A stretch of 64,000 bases of DNA from Clitopilus passeckerianus (Eukaryota; Basidiomycota; Agaricomycetes; Agaricales; Entolomataceae): NCBI GenBank assembly GCA_944990035.1, contig CALYLX010000077.1, positions 328,251 through 392,250 on the forward strand, written 5' to 3'. How positions within the stretch are numbered: position 1 is the first letter of the stretch; each line of letters starts with the position of its first letter. The notes below the pieces were generated by a model. It did no database searches, was not told the origin of the DNA, and worked only from the letters and a program-made list of their open reading frames with translations. Positions 24,707 through 36,436 of the stretch are shown piece after piece. The translations under genes and the position numbers were made by a program.

Positions 24707-26649
24707 ATGTCTTCCGTACGCCTGTCAAGAAGAAAAAGATCCTCAATCGGTAATTATCTGGCTTGTATCTTGTATTGCTGCATGGAGACTGACGAGTGGC
24801 TCAGCGGCTGGAATGCCAATTGCCCCAGCCAAGCCAGGATTCTACGGTATCCAGAAGCCTGTACAATTTGCGCCCAACGTTACTCCCGGAACCTACGTTG
24901 CACCTGAGGACGAGGATATCGATTTCTCTGTTCTGCCCAATGAGGATGATGACTCGCAAGCGCTCTTCCCTCCCTCATCGGAACCTGCGCCGGCTCCTTC
25001 TCGTCGACGAGTACCACCTCATAAGAGGCGGTCGCTAGGCTACATTCCTCGTCCGCCGAATGCTTTCATGCTTTTCCGAGCAGACTTCGTCCGCCAGAGG
25101 CATGTACCTGGAACCATCGAAACTAACCATGGTTCGCTATCAAAAATCATCGGTAAGTTTCTTGATTTAGGTGATCATCGATACACTTCACTCACGCCAC
25201 ACTTCAGGTAACGTTTGGAACGACCTACCTCCCGAAGAGAGGAAGACCTGGGAACATCGCGCGAAGATCGAGAAAGCTGCTCACAAAGCAAAATACCCCG
25301 ACTACCGCTTCCGACCGGTGCATAACAAGAATAAGAAGAAGCAGAAAGCTGCCTCTGCTGCTGCTACCTCGTCATCAAGCATTACTTCCACATCCGACAA
25401 CTCTGCGGAGACTGTCCGATGTGAGAAGATTTCGGCTCTTCTGATGACCGGCAAGAAGGGCGAGGAGCTTGCCGCCGCCGTTGCTCAGCTGGACCACGAA
25501 CAGCTGCTTCAGCGCCAGCACCACCATCAGCAGTTCTTCGCCAACGGTGCTGCCCTTGCACAGCCCGTGCCATCCTACCCTCAGCAACAGTCGTACCTTG
25601 CTCCCCCTCAATTCCAGAGGCGGCCTTCTTCTGTTCCTCTTCCCGTATACCCTCCCGGCTTCTACGGCTTCGAGACGACTCATGAACCAAGCATTGCTCT
25701 TCCCAGCTTGAACACGCAGTTCTTCCCCGCCTCTCAGTCGTCGTCGAACTCGCCTGATTCCGCCGATCTCTCCCGGCCCATGTCTGCCGTGGCTATGCAG
25801 TATCAGCATCATCAAATGCAAGAAATGCAATTCGCCGCGCCCAACCCGACCCACGTTGATGCGAACTCGTTTCTCCAGCCCTGGCCGATGCAGTTCAACA
25901 CCCGGATGTCCATCTCCAACCCCCAGATGGCGCTCGGCCTCGGTCTCCGCCGTGCGTCCTCGACGTCTGCCATCCAGAACGTCGCGAACAACCACCACAT
26001 CCAGTTCGGTGGTTTCGCTCGCAACTGGGAGTTCAACTACGGTGGGAACGAGATGCCCATGCAGTCCTTGGACGGTGGTATGGGCCTGCAGAGGGACGAC
26101 GAGCCTCTTCCCGAGGTCAACAACTCCCTTTGGGAACCCTCGTTCGCTCTGAACACAGCGACCGGCTCTGGCGCTACTCCTCCTCACACCTACGAGTCGT
26201 ATGGTGCCAGCCCGCTGGAGAAGCCCACCCACTCCAGGTCTCACTCGCAGAACCACATGGACAATATCGCACCTCATGAGGTCCTCCACCCCGTGGACAC
26301 CACCATGCAGTACCAGCAGCATCAATCAATGTCTGCCTCCGCCTCCCCTGCTTCGTCGATGTCCCTCCCTGAACTCGACCAGTACTCCTGGATGACGCCC
26401 GTTAACACCAACGGCGCCGTCGCTGGCGGTGAAGGTTCTGCCGAGGTCAACGTCCTTGCACCTCAGCCTACTCCCCTCACTGCTGCTTTTGCTGCTCTGG
26501 AGAACTACGAACACACCCAGAGCGTCGACGAGATGTGGCAGTGGCAGGGCTTTGCTCAAGGTGATGCTGGCCACAAGGGTGATGGTGTTCCCATCGACAC
26601 TCTCTTCCAGAACGACGGCAGCTTCGAGATCGATGCGTACATTGCTTAG
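24707..26649 (+). CDS. HMG-box transcription factor
   Basis: Three exons (24707-24749, 24805-25152, 25208-26649) give 610 residues, with all junctions in phase. A sequence-specific HMG box lies at about residues 94-168, starting YIPRPPNAFMLFR and running through ETNHGSLSKIIG, WNDLPPEER and KYPDYRFRP. The second intron cuts the box after SKIIG. A basic stretch (SRRRVPPHKRR) precedes the box. The long C-terminal part is rich in Gln, Pro, Ser and His and ends in an acidic segment, as expected of an activation region. The box resembles the MATA/SOX class found in fungal regulators of mating and fruiting development. A nuclear DNA-binding role is well supported; targets are not known. Confidence 0.9.
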
Positions 26650-27330
26650 GTTTTCTCCTTTCGAAATGTTCTCCCTATGGACTGTTGTATATCCCTTTAA
26701 TACCCCCTGCTTTCTTCCCCATGCCTCCACTTTCACGACCACCTACCTACATCTCCCTGCTCACGACGATTTGTTGTTTACCAAGACTTTTCATTGCATC
26801 GTTCATATACCCTATATGCAGGACGCCTGGTCGTCTCTAATCACCTATCTGTTCTGCAAAACCCTGTAGCCTTACTGAATCTCGTTTCCCTCTCTCGTCT
26901 CTATTCATTCCGATACCACTGTAGCCTTTCTAGTCCTCGCTTTCTGTTCCCGTTCCCCGTTGTCTCTGTTGCCTTCGTCGTCTTCATCCTTGGGGTCGAT
27001 TATGGTAATGGGGTGTATATATATATTCTTATCTATTCTAGATCCTATACTTCATATCAACCGCTGTAGCCCTATCTCGAATCGTTTCAATATACGATGT
27101 TTTACTGGATTATCCGTGCCAATCGTTGAGTCTTATGACCTTCTTGTTGGATGCTTCGTTCCTGTATTGATAGGCCTTCGTCAGGTGCGGTGGCGGTCGG
27201 ATCTTACGAGGCCTCACATTTACCGTCCATGACCGTCATGAATGAGATATGGGGGACGTAGGTGGGCTATAGCTTGGGCTATAAAACCCTCGAATATTTA
27301 CTATCCAAGCCTTCAATCTGATATCTCACA
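26650..27330. other. 3' region of the HMG gene and promoter of GFA copy 2
   Basis: Pyrimidine-rich DNA that probably contains the 3' UTR of the HMG gene and then the GFA promoter. A TATAAAA-like site lies at 27280-27286, about 45 bases before the GFA start codon. Confidence 0.5.
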
Positions 27331-27900
27331 ATGACGAAGTACGAAGGTGCATGTCTGTGCAAGCAAACCAAGATTACCATCGAGGCAGACCTCAAGAGTC
27401 AAGTACAGTCCTTTCTACCAATCTCAGTTTCGACCTCTACTGACGATGTCTCAAGATCACCTGCCACTGTCTAGACTGTCAACACACGAGCGGAAGCGCA
27501 TTCAGCACGAACGTTCTGGTTCCTAAGAAGGATGTCAAGATCGATGGACCTATTAAGCAATACGATGCTAAGGCAGCAAGCGGGAATACGGGTACGCTGC
27601 CTACATCTGCATGCCTTCAGCGATGTCTGACTACGGCGACCCTACAGTGACTCGCGTATTCTGCGGCAATTGCGGAAGTGCTATTTCCCATCTCTCCGTC
27701 GCCTTCGGTGACGCCCAAGCCATCCAAACTGGCAACTTCCAGGCCGCCCAGAAATGGCCTGTTGAGATGGAGCGTGAGTTGATCGCCAAACCTTCGGTAT
27801 ATGAGCTGATTAATTCATTTCACCAGTCTTCGTGAAGGACAGATGGTTGGGCATACCTGCGGTTGGAGGGGCGAACCAGGTTCAAGCTATGCCTTCCTGA
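27331..27900 (+). CDS. GFA-domain zinc enzyme, copy 2
   Basis: Four exons (27331-27402, 27456-27591, 27648-27773, 27827-27900) give 135 residues. The zinc-binding Cys set is complete: CLC near residue 10, CHCLDC at the start of exon 2, and CGNCGSAISH in exon 3. The block FGDAQAIQTGNF and the end KDRWLG are shared with copies 3 and 4. The first CLC is followed by Lys instead of the usual Gly. A GFA-type enzyme acting on a small thiol adduct in the cytosol is likely from family knowledge; the real substrate is unknown. Confidence 0.92.
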
Positions 27901-28559
27901 GCATCGTTGTCTCATTTAGTTATCGCAAATGTCAATTGATACCGCCAGATCCGGCTCGTTGCTTGAGTTTGTGGAAGTTTCACATTGAATCTGGGGAGCG
28001 ATTCTGCTCGTGGCGTTCTATGAGTGTCTCTGCAAGGTTGTTGTACTCGGGCAGCCTCCAGAAAACCTGGGTGGTACTGCGACTAGCGTTTGAATTTGAA
28101 CGGTCACCACCACGACATCGAATCTCTGAAATGGTGAACAGCTGGACTTCCGGACGTGGGAAATGAGCAATCCGAAGGTCTACCAGTGGTTGAGAAAGCC
28201 ATATTTACGCCCAATCTTAGATGTGTACGACGAGCATCCGAAAGCGCCAAAGAGGGAAGGAGGGAGGGAAGGGTTTGATTCTGATCGTTTGAATAATCGA
28301 ATCCCCGCGACGTTGCAGGCCACGGACGGCCGTCCGCAGTATGGCTTCTTCTCTCGATAGCACACGACATGTTTGGATCACAGGGTCACGGTATAAGTGC
28401 ATTCGGGCTGCCTCAGCAGACTTTATATGAAGTACTATTGTATACTATTGTGTAGTAGAGGGATGAATCAGCATCGAATTTTCTCTAAATCGATCAATCA
28501 TACTTCATGAACACCCAGCTCTGCGTCCTTTGGTCCGACTCTAGTGGTCTCAGAGCAGT
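27901..28559. other. Intergenic, nothing recognised
   Basis: Spacer between two convergent genes. Only short frames. Confidence 0.5.
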
Positions 28560-29119
28560 CTAGAAAATGCAACCACCACCTTGAGTCTTTGTACTGATGA
28601 GGATATTGTTCTCATAACCTTCGGATGATGCCAATTCGGTAAGTCGACAACGAGTTCGAAACGTTCTTCGTTGAGCATGATGGCCTCTCCTGCAAGCACA
28701 ATACTTTGGAAGAGGTCAGGCAACGTACTCGGAAGCAGATGGTAGTCTTACAAGAACCGGTTCTCAGATCCGTAGGGCTTTAACTCCCATCGTCTAGGCT
28801 TAGCTGTTCCGACAACTGCGATGTGGTTGCTTTGTCCAAGGCTGTCAATCCCGAGGAAGGTGGGTGTCTTCGCCTTTTCATTTTGAAGAGAATAAGTCCC
28901 ATCCTTGTTTCTTCTCACTCTCCACTGATGAGGAACAACTGTTAGAACGCACAACTCGTACACATAAGCCGGACGTACGAGATGAGGTTTCCTCCGATAA
29001 AAGGTCAAGTAATCCAGAGCGAGAACACTCAAGTTTTCTGCGGCATCGGGGGGTAGTTCAAGGCGAGAGCAGTGTTGATGTATCTCGTACAGTCCTTCCT
29101 CGAGTGAGGATGTCGCCAT
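28560..29119 (-). CDS. Ricin-B-like (beta-trefoil) lectin-type protein
   Basis: The start MATSSLEEGLYEI matches the usual opening of small basidiomycete ricin-B-like proteins. The middle has the trefoil pattern QWRVRRNKDGTYSLQN, then FLGID, then RRWELKPYG. An intron of about 55 bases after ENRF leads to a last exon ending GGGCIF at 28560-28562. A different reading frame of that exon (GEAIMLNEERFELVVDL) looks more family-like, so either the splice site is misjudged or the exon has a frameshift. These are carbohydrate-binding lectin-like proteins without the catalytic A chain of ricin. No signal peptide is visible, as in many fungal cytoplasmic lectins. Confidence 0.5.
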
Positions 29120-30138
29120 GAGCAGAAAACAAAGAGGAGATGGGAGGGACGCGAATTGCATGCCAGTCCATTTCAATGTCAGCCACACAACGAGGCCGAC
29201 CGACGATTTGGTAATATATTGAATGTTGACCCTAATAACGTGTCAAAGTCTAGGCTGGTCGTGGTTATTATATACGCTGGTTTGATGAATTGGGCCATAA
29301 GTGGCAGATTACTTCGGAATTGTATCCAACGCCGTCGATGGTTTACCCTTCCCTACAACTTTCATGCCGTTGAAAGTAGCCTTAGGAGCTTGTTGTAACA
29401 TAACATTCGGGACATTCGAAGATATACGCTGGTAATTTTGCCCCTTCTTAGACGGGAAGTGGAGCGAAACCGTTGACAGCGGCGAGCAAGTTAATTACAT
29501 GGTATTTAAGTAAAGAAAAAGGGCTTGTTCTACCATTCCAAAAAGAATTTCGCGAGGGGAGCCGCTGCGGGTCCTCCACTTTCAGCCTGTCTATTACAGG
29601 TAGCCACGCAAGCTGGGTTTCAGACGGAACGCAGGTTAAAGGGGCACTTTTTCTTTATGGAAAAAGTCGAAGCCGTCGAGTCGGAGGTTCGGGAGGCATA
29701 CTGCTCAAGGCGCTGGGTGAGCATGCTTAGAATACGACTTTTCACGGAGGATAGCTCACAGTGCTACTGGGGGTGGCCAGCCTCTCAGAATTGGAGTATC
29801 GGACAGAATACAGGATGTGTAGGGCGAGCTCCTGAATGAAAGATGTAAACGGCAAGCACAAGGATTACATAACGGAAATTTGTCTTCACCATCCGTCACA
29901 AGTGCGTTCCAAAATTCAGGTTTTCCACCGAGTACGCATTATCTGTCGAGCGAACGCATCATGGTGAACAAATCTATAGGCCTACATGTACTCGCATCCT
30001 GTGCGTCTTTCCGCATACACGTCCCGTGATCATCCTCCTTAGATGAGTCTATTGATAATCAGAATTTTCCAGCACTTCCTTAGTACTCCCATTGTCAATC
30101 TCAAGCTGATTGACAGCTGGCGTTCGCTGAGAGTCGAG
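29120..30138. other. Intergenic, nothing recognised
   Basis: Divergent spacer between the lectin-like gene and the monooxygenase gene. An alternative upstream start for the latter exists at 30043, which would add 32 residues. Confidence 0.5.
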
Positions 30139-32585
30139 ATGTACCGAAATACTAGCCACATCCCAGATACACCACTCCCGACTTTTGCTAGGCTCGGAGC
30201 TACGGCACCCAACGAACTGGATGTTAAGGAAGTGGCGACCACATGGTTCCAGGAATTCACTGCTGCTATGGAAGCGTGCGACGCCGAACGAATACTGCAG
30301 CTATTTGTTCCAGATGCTTTCTGGAGAGATATACTCGCCCTTACCTGGGACTTCCGCACCTTCTCAGGAACCGAGCCTATCCTCGACTTTCTTACCAACC
30401 GTCTCTTGGTCACCAGAGCCAAGAACTTCAGCCTTCAAGAGGACGAATCACTTGCTCTCCAGCAATTCTATCCAGACGTTGCATGGATCAGCTTTTTCTT
30501 CAATTTCGAGACCGACGTTGGGATAGCATCCGGAATTGCACGGCTGGTGTATACACCAGAAGGGGTGTGGAAGGCACATTGCGTCTTCACCAACCTCGAA
30601 GAACTGAAAGGTTTTCCGGAGATAAATGGCACCTTAAGAGACTCCTCTCCTGCAAATCCACATTGGGAAACCGAGAGAGCTAAGACAGCCTCTTTTGCCA
30701 TGGTGGACCCGACGGTCCTGGTCATCGGAGCCGGTCACTGTGGGCTTGAAGTAGCCGCCAGACTTCAGGCTCTCCAGATCCCGACGTTGGTGGTCGACAA
30801 GGAGGGAAGAATTGGTGACAACTGGAGGAACCGCTATGACACGATGTGCTTACATGACTACATCTGTACGGGCCTTTTTTGAGTCGATTCGTCGTTCAAA
30901 GTGTAGCTGACCGCTGTATTTTCAGGGTTTGACCAAATGCCTTATATGCCGTGCGTGGCTTTTCGGTGACTGGCTAGTCAACAGATCTGACTATGTTACC
31001 TCTACTAGGTTTCCTTCGACGTGGCCGGTATATATCCATGCCCAGAAGGTAATGCATCCATTGACGCACCTGAAGTCAACTTACATGGTACTGACCATCT
31101 CTGGGTTGCAGTTCGCGGGATGGCTGGAATTCTACGCCGAGGCACTGGATCTCAACGTTTGGACGTCCACTACGGTTATCAAGGCTGCTCAAGACGACGC
31201 TTCTGGGATGTGGAACGTCCTGATCAGACGTGGCGATGGCTCAGAGAGATCCATGAGCGTCAACCATGTCATATTTGCTACTGGGCTTGGAGACAGCGAT
31301 CCAAATACACCGACGTATCCTGGAATGGTGAGTAGTGCCACACGCTTCGAGGATCTTGCGTTCTCACAATAAGTTGCAGGACAAATTCAGCGGCAAAGTC
31401 CTTCATTCGTCCCAATATAAGAAGGCTCAAGAGTTCCTTGGTAAGAAGGTGCTCGTCGTTGGTGCCTGCAATGCAGCACATGATATCTCTAAAGACCTCT
31501 ACGATCACGGTATAGGTAAAATATTCTGGTAACTTGAACTTGGGAAAGGTGCTAATTGATGACTGCGTAGACGTGACTATGCATCAGCGAAGCTCCACAT
31601 TCGTTATGACCACGAAGAAAGGCTGGAAAGCCCAGGCGGAAGGTATTTCTTCAACTCGTCTTCGGTCCCGAGCATCATATTAACAGCCCCACCAGGACTC
31701 TACTCGGAAGGCTCGCCACCACCTGACGTTTCCGACCGGATTATCAACTCCTTCCCAGCCTTCATGAGTGTCGAAATGAACCGTCGTTCAACGCAGATGG
31801 TCGAAGATCTTGACAAGTAAGCAGAACCGCACCCCTCCCTACTGGTGGATATCGAGTAAATGATTTTAGGGACCTCCTCGACGGCCTCAAGAGCGCTGGA
31901 TTCAAGTTGAATTCTGGCATCCACGGTTCTGGGTTTGCACTGTTGTTTATGACGCGCGGTGGTGGATTCTACCTTGGTATGTTGACGACGAAGCTGGCTT
32001 CTTGTACTAGATGCTGATGCCTTGGATGCTGTTTAGATGTCGGCGCAAGCCAGCTCGTGGTTGACGGAAAGATCAAGTTGAAGTCGGGGAGTGAGATCCG
32101 AACTTTTGAGGAGAATGGCGTGAGGTTCGAGGATGGCACCGAAATTGTCGCGGATGTGGTCATATTCGCCACTGGGTGAGATTTTCAGCTTGACGTCCTA
32201 AAGCTCTCGTGCGTGGCTGATGCTGCGTAATAGTCTTGGGGATCCAATGGTTCCAGCACGCCAAATTTGCGGAGAGGAAGTTGCAGGGAAGTGCAAGCCA
32301 GTTTGGGGTCTGGACGACGAAGGAGAGCTGAACAGTGTTTGGCGTGACTGGGGAGTGAAGAACCTATGGGCAATGATGGGTAAGCTTGGGTTCTGAGAGA
32401 TACTTCTGCAATGCTTACCGATTGGATGTTCGCAGGAAACCTTGGGATGTCTCGTTTCTGGTCTAAACGTCTTGCGCTTCGTAAGTGGTGCATTCCCCAA
32501 GTGTGATGCCAGGACTGACGACAGTACAGAGATCAAGGCTATAGAGGAAGGTGTGTTCGGGGAGAGGTACAGCATTCAGAAGTAG
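30139..32585 (+). CDS. FAD-dependent monooxygenase (FMO/Baeyer-Villiger-like) with N-terminal NTF2-like region
   Basis: Twelve exons join in phase from 30139 to the stop at 32583-32585. The N-terminal 190 residues resemble an NTF2/SnoaL-type fold (TWFQEFTAAMEACDAERILQ). Then comes the FAD-binding Rossmann motif VLVIGAGHCGLE at about residue 195, followed by DNWRNRYD. A second dinucleotide-binding motif (VLVVGACNAAHD) should bind NADPH; its usual glycines are partly replaced by Ala and Cys. The late ATGLGDP motif closes the flavin domain. Small exons (25 and 40 bases) are typical of this fungal family. Substrate unknown; such enzymes oxidise ketones or nitrogen and sulfur groups. The gene converges on VPS68, with 151 bases between the stops. 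Confidence 0.9.
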
Positions 32586-32736
32586 ACGTAGCCCTGTAAA
32601 CATTAGCAACCGGGATGCAGAGCTTGATGAGCCCCGTAGTGCGTTCGGGAGAATTTTTAGCAATGACGATACAGACATGTCCAAAATCACAAGCAATCGT
32701 CATTCAATATGTGAAAGAATACAGGGTTGGTACTTG

Positions 32737-33417
32737 TTACAGGGTGAGGTTGTATTCGTATTCGTTGCCGCCTGACTGCGCTATCCACAGCACGACTGCG
32801 GAGAGCATCAGGGCGACACTCTGCGAGACGTTGGCGTAGCCATAATACGTGAATTGCGGGGTGTAGCCTCCGAGGATATATTTGAGGATGAGAACGGTCT
32901 GCGAAGATGTCAGATTTGGAGTAGCAGGCGGTTAAAATGAGCAAACGTACGACACTACCAGCAAGACCACCAGCCATGAGAGCAAATCCGATGAAAAGGA
33001 ACAAGCGGGCCCTCCAAACAGCACGAGAATCTCCAAAGCCTTCGTCACCTCTCACACGGTCCTTGTCGATGAGGTTGATGACCAGGTATCCGAGCAAGGA
33101 GCAGATTCCGGGAATCCAATCGGTAAAGGTGACATGAACAGGTGCATCCGCAGGTGGTTCGTTTGGGTCTCCAAATGGTGATTTGGCATGTGCAGACAGC
33201 ACAGCGGCGTCGAGGAATGTCCAATTTGCGAGAGCGAACTGTCGTTGACCATGGTGAGCAAACGTGTGTCGTGCGGGCGCTGAACAATGGAACCGAAACT
33301 TACGAGTGCTCCGGCAAGGTATACGCCAACGGTTCGGCGGTGCTTTCCAAGAGATAGCTCAGGGAAAGGGTTCACGAAAACTCTTCGTGGGTCGTAGTTT
33401 GACCTGGGCAACGACAT
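32737..33417 (-). CDS. VPS68: VPS68/TMEM50-family membrane protein
   Basis: Start MSLPRSNYDPRRVFVNPF. Three introns split the gene, and all exons join in phase. Four hydrophobic segments are visible: YLAGALFALANWTFLDAA, WIPGICSLLGYLVINLI, LFLFIGFALMAGGLAGSV and VSQSVALMLSAVVLWIA. This is the layout of the TMEM50/UPF0220 family. The yeast member Vps68 works in endosome/vacuole traffic. The stop is at 32737-32739. An in-frame upstream Met at 33537 would add 40 low-complexity residues and is less likely. The gene is single and well conserved, so this call is firm. Confidence 0.9.
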
Positions 33418-34326
33418 TGGACTCGTCGACGTCGGGTGGGGCGATGTGGATGGAGGAAGTTGGGAAGGAGCCTGTGGCTGTGACTGCTTGTGGTCCGTGC
33501 GTTCGTCCGCTGACAACCTCCGATCCGAGTCTCCCACCGCCTTTCACCGTTGTCCATCAAATACAGCGCCGGGTGGCAAATCGACGTTCGATTCCCCGAC
33601 ATACATTCCACGATGTTATCGATATCCAGGGCTGAAGTGGCAGAAAGCTGCTCGAAGCACTTTATTTACCCGAGCTTGCAGAAGAGACATCAAAATCCGA
33701 GTTGGTTTTGACCTCTTGTTTCTATTGAGGGATTCTCGACCTCCTGCATCAGAGGAAACGTCTCCTGGCCGCCTCAGTGAATTTTGTACTTTCTGAGGGG
33801 AGCAGGCAACGGTGCCTGGTTTGCCCTGGAACCTGCCGTCATTCATAGAATAAGTATGCTGGTTGGTCAACGGAGCCTTTGACGTTTCGGAACGAGTTAG
33901 CGATCATTTTGAATTTCGCATTGAATTTCGCAAACTTCCAGCGTCTCTGGTTCAACCTTCTAGGCGGCTCTCAAAGCTCAATAGTTGTGGGCATGCTCCT
34001 TCTTTTATCGCTGTGACTCTCCAAAATAACTGTGATTCAAGCTGATTCTAGGCGGTGCATGCAGCATCCGAACAAGATGCACCGCGCGTCCCACGAACGG
34101 CATTTGGTAGGAAATGATTGTCAACGGCTAGAGCAGCGCACCGAATGCCAAGAACTTTAGATTCGAGATTGGCTCCCCTGCCCAGGAATCGCGTCCCGCT
34201 CTAAACTCGAGGCGTTCATCAAAAGGATTGTATAACATGCAGGTTAAAATCGAGTTTTTTTGCTTGCCATCCCTCCAAGTCTAGCCCACACTCTCGCCAA
34301 CGCGTCGGAATCTCAGGACCGTCGTC
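33418..34326. other. Divergent intergenic region
   Basis: Promoter space between VPS68 (minus) and the gene at 34327 (plus). No further gene seen. Confidence 0.5.
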
Positions 34327-35440
34327 ATGTTCATTCCATTCATCTCCTCGAGAAATACTAGCAGCCTTGGACGCCGCGCAGGCGGAGGAGGCAAAGGCAA
34401 AGGAAGCTCCTCTACCTCTAAACCCTCACCTTCGAGTTCAAGTTCGAAGCCATCCACCTCGAGCTCTTCAAGCTCAGGCTCCGGAAAAACAAAGACCCCC
34501 AAGAAGAAGACAAAGTCGAAGAAGTCCAAGTCCAAGTTTCCAGACTTGGAGAAGCAGTCCTCCATATCTCCGTTTATGATGGGAGGTGCTATGCGCTCTG
34601 CTTCTGTCTATGGCTATGGTGGAGGAGCTGCGAGCGTCATACCCGCTGGTGAAGCGTTTGCTGGTCGTACGGTCGGTGGCTGGAGTCGTGACCAGATTTT
34701 TGGAACGAAGTACTTTCTTGTTCTCACTTCCAACTTTCGTGTACTGATGAGCTCTTCCTTAGGACTTATGGCAGCGGGTACCCAGGTATCAATGGTCGCG
34801 GTACCGCTGGCCGAGGGTTCCCCTTTTACTTCTGGCCTGTTGTCTGGACTGGTGCGGCTACGGGCGCCGGTGCCTTCGTTATCGCTGAATACCTTTCTGG
34901 TGGAGGCGAGGTAAGTAATCTATTCCAATAGTGTCGTATATCCAGTGATTAACTCTCGATTTCATATAGTATGGTGCGCCGAATAACAGTACCAGACCTG
35001 GTGGAGCGATGGCAGCAGCCTTGTTCCCTTCAGACTCCAACTCGTCCGTCTTCCGTGTCGTCGCTGATACCGCGACAGTCAAGGACCTGATCGAGGCTAT
35101 CAAGACCAACTGCTCTTCGCCACTTGACAATAGCGCATCCTCCTCGTCCCCTTCTCCGTATGAAAACTATCCTCGTCCTGACCAGGTCATCCAGTACTTC
35201 CGCGGAAGTTCTATCGCTCTCACTCTGGATGGGTACTCGAATAACGCAGCGAATGCTCCTGAGGGAACTCCGGATACACCATTGCCTAGTGGTGTTGATA
35301 TGACGCTTTTGGATTGTCTAAATCAGACTATAGGTGCTGCAGCGCCACTGGTCGATGGGGCGAGTGGACATGCAGTCCTTCCACCGCTAGGGCTGGTTGG
35401 ATTGGTGTACGTGGTCTGGAATTTAATGGGCTTGTTGTGA
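34327..35440 (+). CDS. Ser/Gly-rich membrane-anchored protein of unknown function
   Basis: Three exons (34327-34709, 34763-34910, 34970-35440) give 333 residues. A Ser/Lys-rich low-complexity region (residues about 25-75) is followed by a Gly-rich part with RTVGGWSRDQIFGTK and GRGFPFYFWPVVWTG, a hydrophobic helix, and then a mixed domain with RPGG and NSSVFRVVADTATV. The C-terminus LGLVGLVYVVWNLMGLL is strongly hydrophobic and could be a tail anchor or GPI signal. Proteins with this GGWSRDQIFGT...GRGFPFYFWP pattern are common in mushrooms but uncharacterised. Location at the cell surface or endomembranes is inferred from the hydrophobic ends. Confidence 0.75.
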
Positions 35441-35603
35441 GGAAGCTGCCGGATATGGTCGTTCTTCAATTTTTGGGTCACTAGGAACACTTGGACACTG
35501 GTAATGAATCGATACGATTAATGATAATTCAGATGTAATTTTTATGATCCTAATACACGAGGGGTATCGATGATCCACCAAAAAAGCCTCATTGCCAACT
35601 ACA

Positions 35604-35688
35604 AGCCCACCGCGAGGGTCGAACTCGCAGCCTTCAGATCTCATCCTACGTAAAAGTCTGACGCTCTGGCCGATTGAGCTAGGCGGGC
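35604..35688 (-). tRNA. tRNA-Lys (TTT) with an 11-base intron
   Basis: The acceptor arms GCCCGCC and GGTGGGC pair with one wobble. The D-arm TAGCTCAATCGG and T-arm GCGAGTTCGACCCTCGC are standard. The anticodon TTT is at 35652-35654. An intron of about 11 bases follows base 37, inside the loop CTTTTA|intron|A, the canonical place for eukaryotic tRNA introns. Confidence 0.93.
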
Positions 35689-35964
35689 ATGCGATCAGGA
35701 AATTTTGTTTCCAATCAGTCAATACCCGCCCGTCACAGCCACTTTGAACCACCTGCATCCGTATGCCTCTTATACAACCAATATGTACATTTAAATGGCT
35801 ATCTACATAGTACTTACTCGTATCTCTTCTATTTAGGCTGTATTTATTCACGAAGGGTAATAACCAACACTTTTCAAAGACGCGACGCGAGTCAAAGTGA
35901 GGACGCGACTTGGTCACGACGATCACGTGTTGATTAATAACTCGGTTTAGGATTCCTCCGGCTG

Positions 35965-36037
35965 GGCGAACAATGAAGCTGAACCCCTACATTCGACCAT
36001 AACCATCTCGCCGTCTTATACCACTGCGACACCCGCC
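35965..36037 (-). pseudogene. tRNA-like sequence, probably a tRNA pseudogene
   Basis: Exactly 73 bases. The acceptor ends GGCGGGT and GTTCGCC can pair with three wobbles. The A-box-like TGTCGCAGTGG and a B-box-like GGTTCAGCTTC are recognisable but altered, with a changed T-loop and a poorly paired anticodon stem. It lies 280 bases from the tRNA-Lys gene. A decayed tRNA or tRNA-derived element fits best. Confidence 0.4.
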
Positions 36038-36436
36038 CTTGCGATATACCAGGAAAACCCCAAAGATTGAACGATACTTCCTTGCTATCTGGACCGTCAA
36101 TTGTGAAGTATGCGGGATATCACGAGAAGATTTTCTCTTCCTCTGTCGGAGACTGGCGATCAGGATATGGTTTGAAACGCCTCGCCCGATTCTCTTGCGC
36201 AGTGCTCACGACGCGCAACCTGTAGACGCTGAGCCCTTCAACCACATTCTGCTCGCCCTCGCCTGTTGTTCGCTTTTCTGAGAACAACCTCCCTCGCTTA
36301 GAAATTGAGACACTGGACGCAGTTCCCTTTTCAGTGGGTACTCTTCGCTTTACGCAAGCAAAATCTCACTTGTACTACTCAGGGATCCTTCAGCGCACTT
36401 CTTGGCCAATCCCAGCCGAAATCACGGCCGATTAGT

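Noticed and set aside
25375..26325. Long minus-strand open frame (316 codons) inside the HMG-box gene
   Set aside because: It is antisense to exon 3 of a well-supported gene with C/G-rich third positions, which opens the opposite frame. The product is low-complexity and has no domain.
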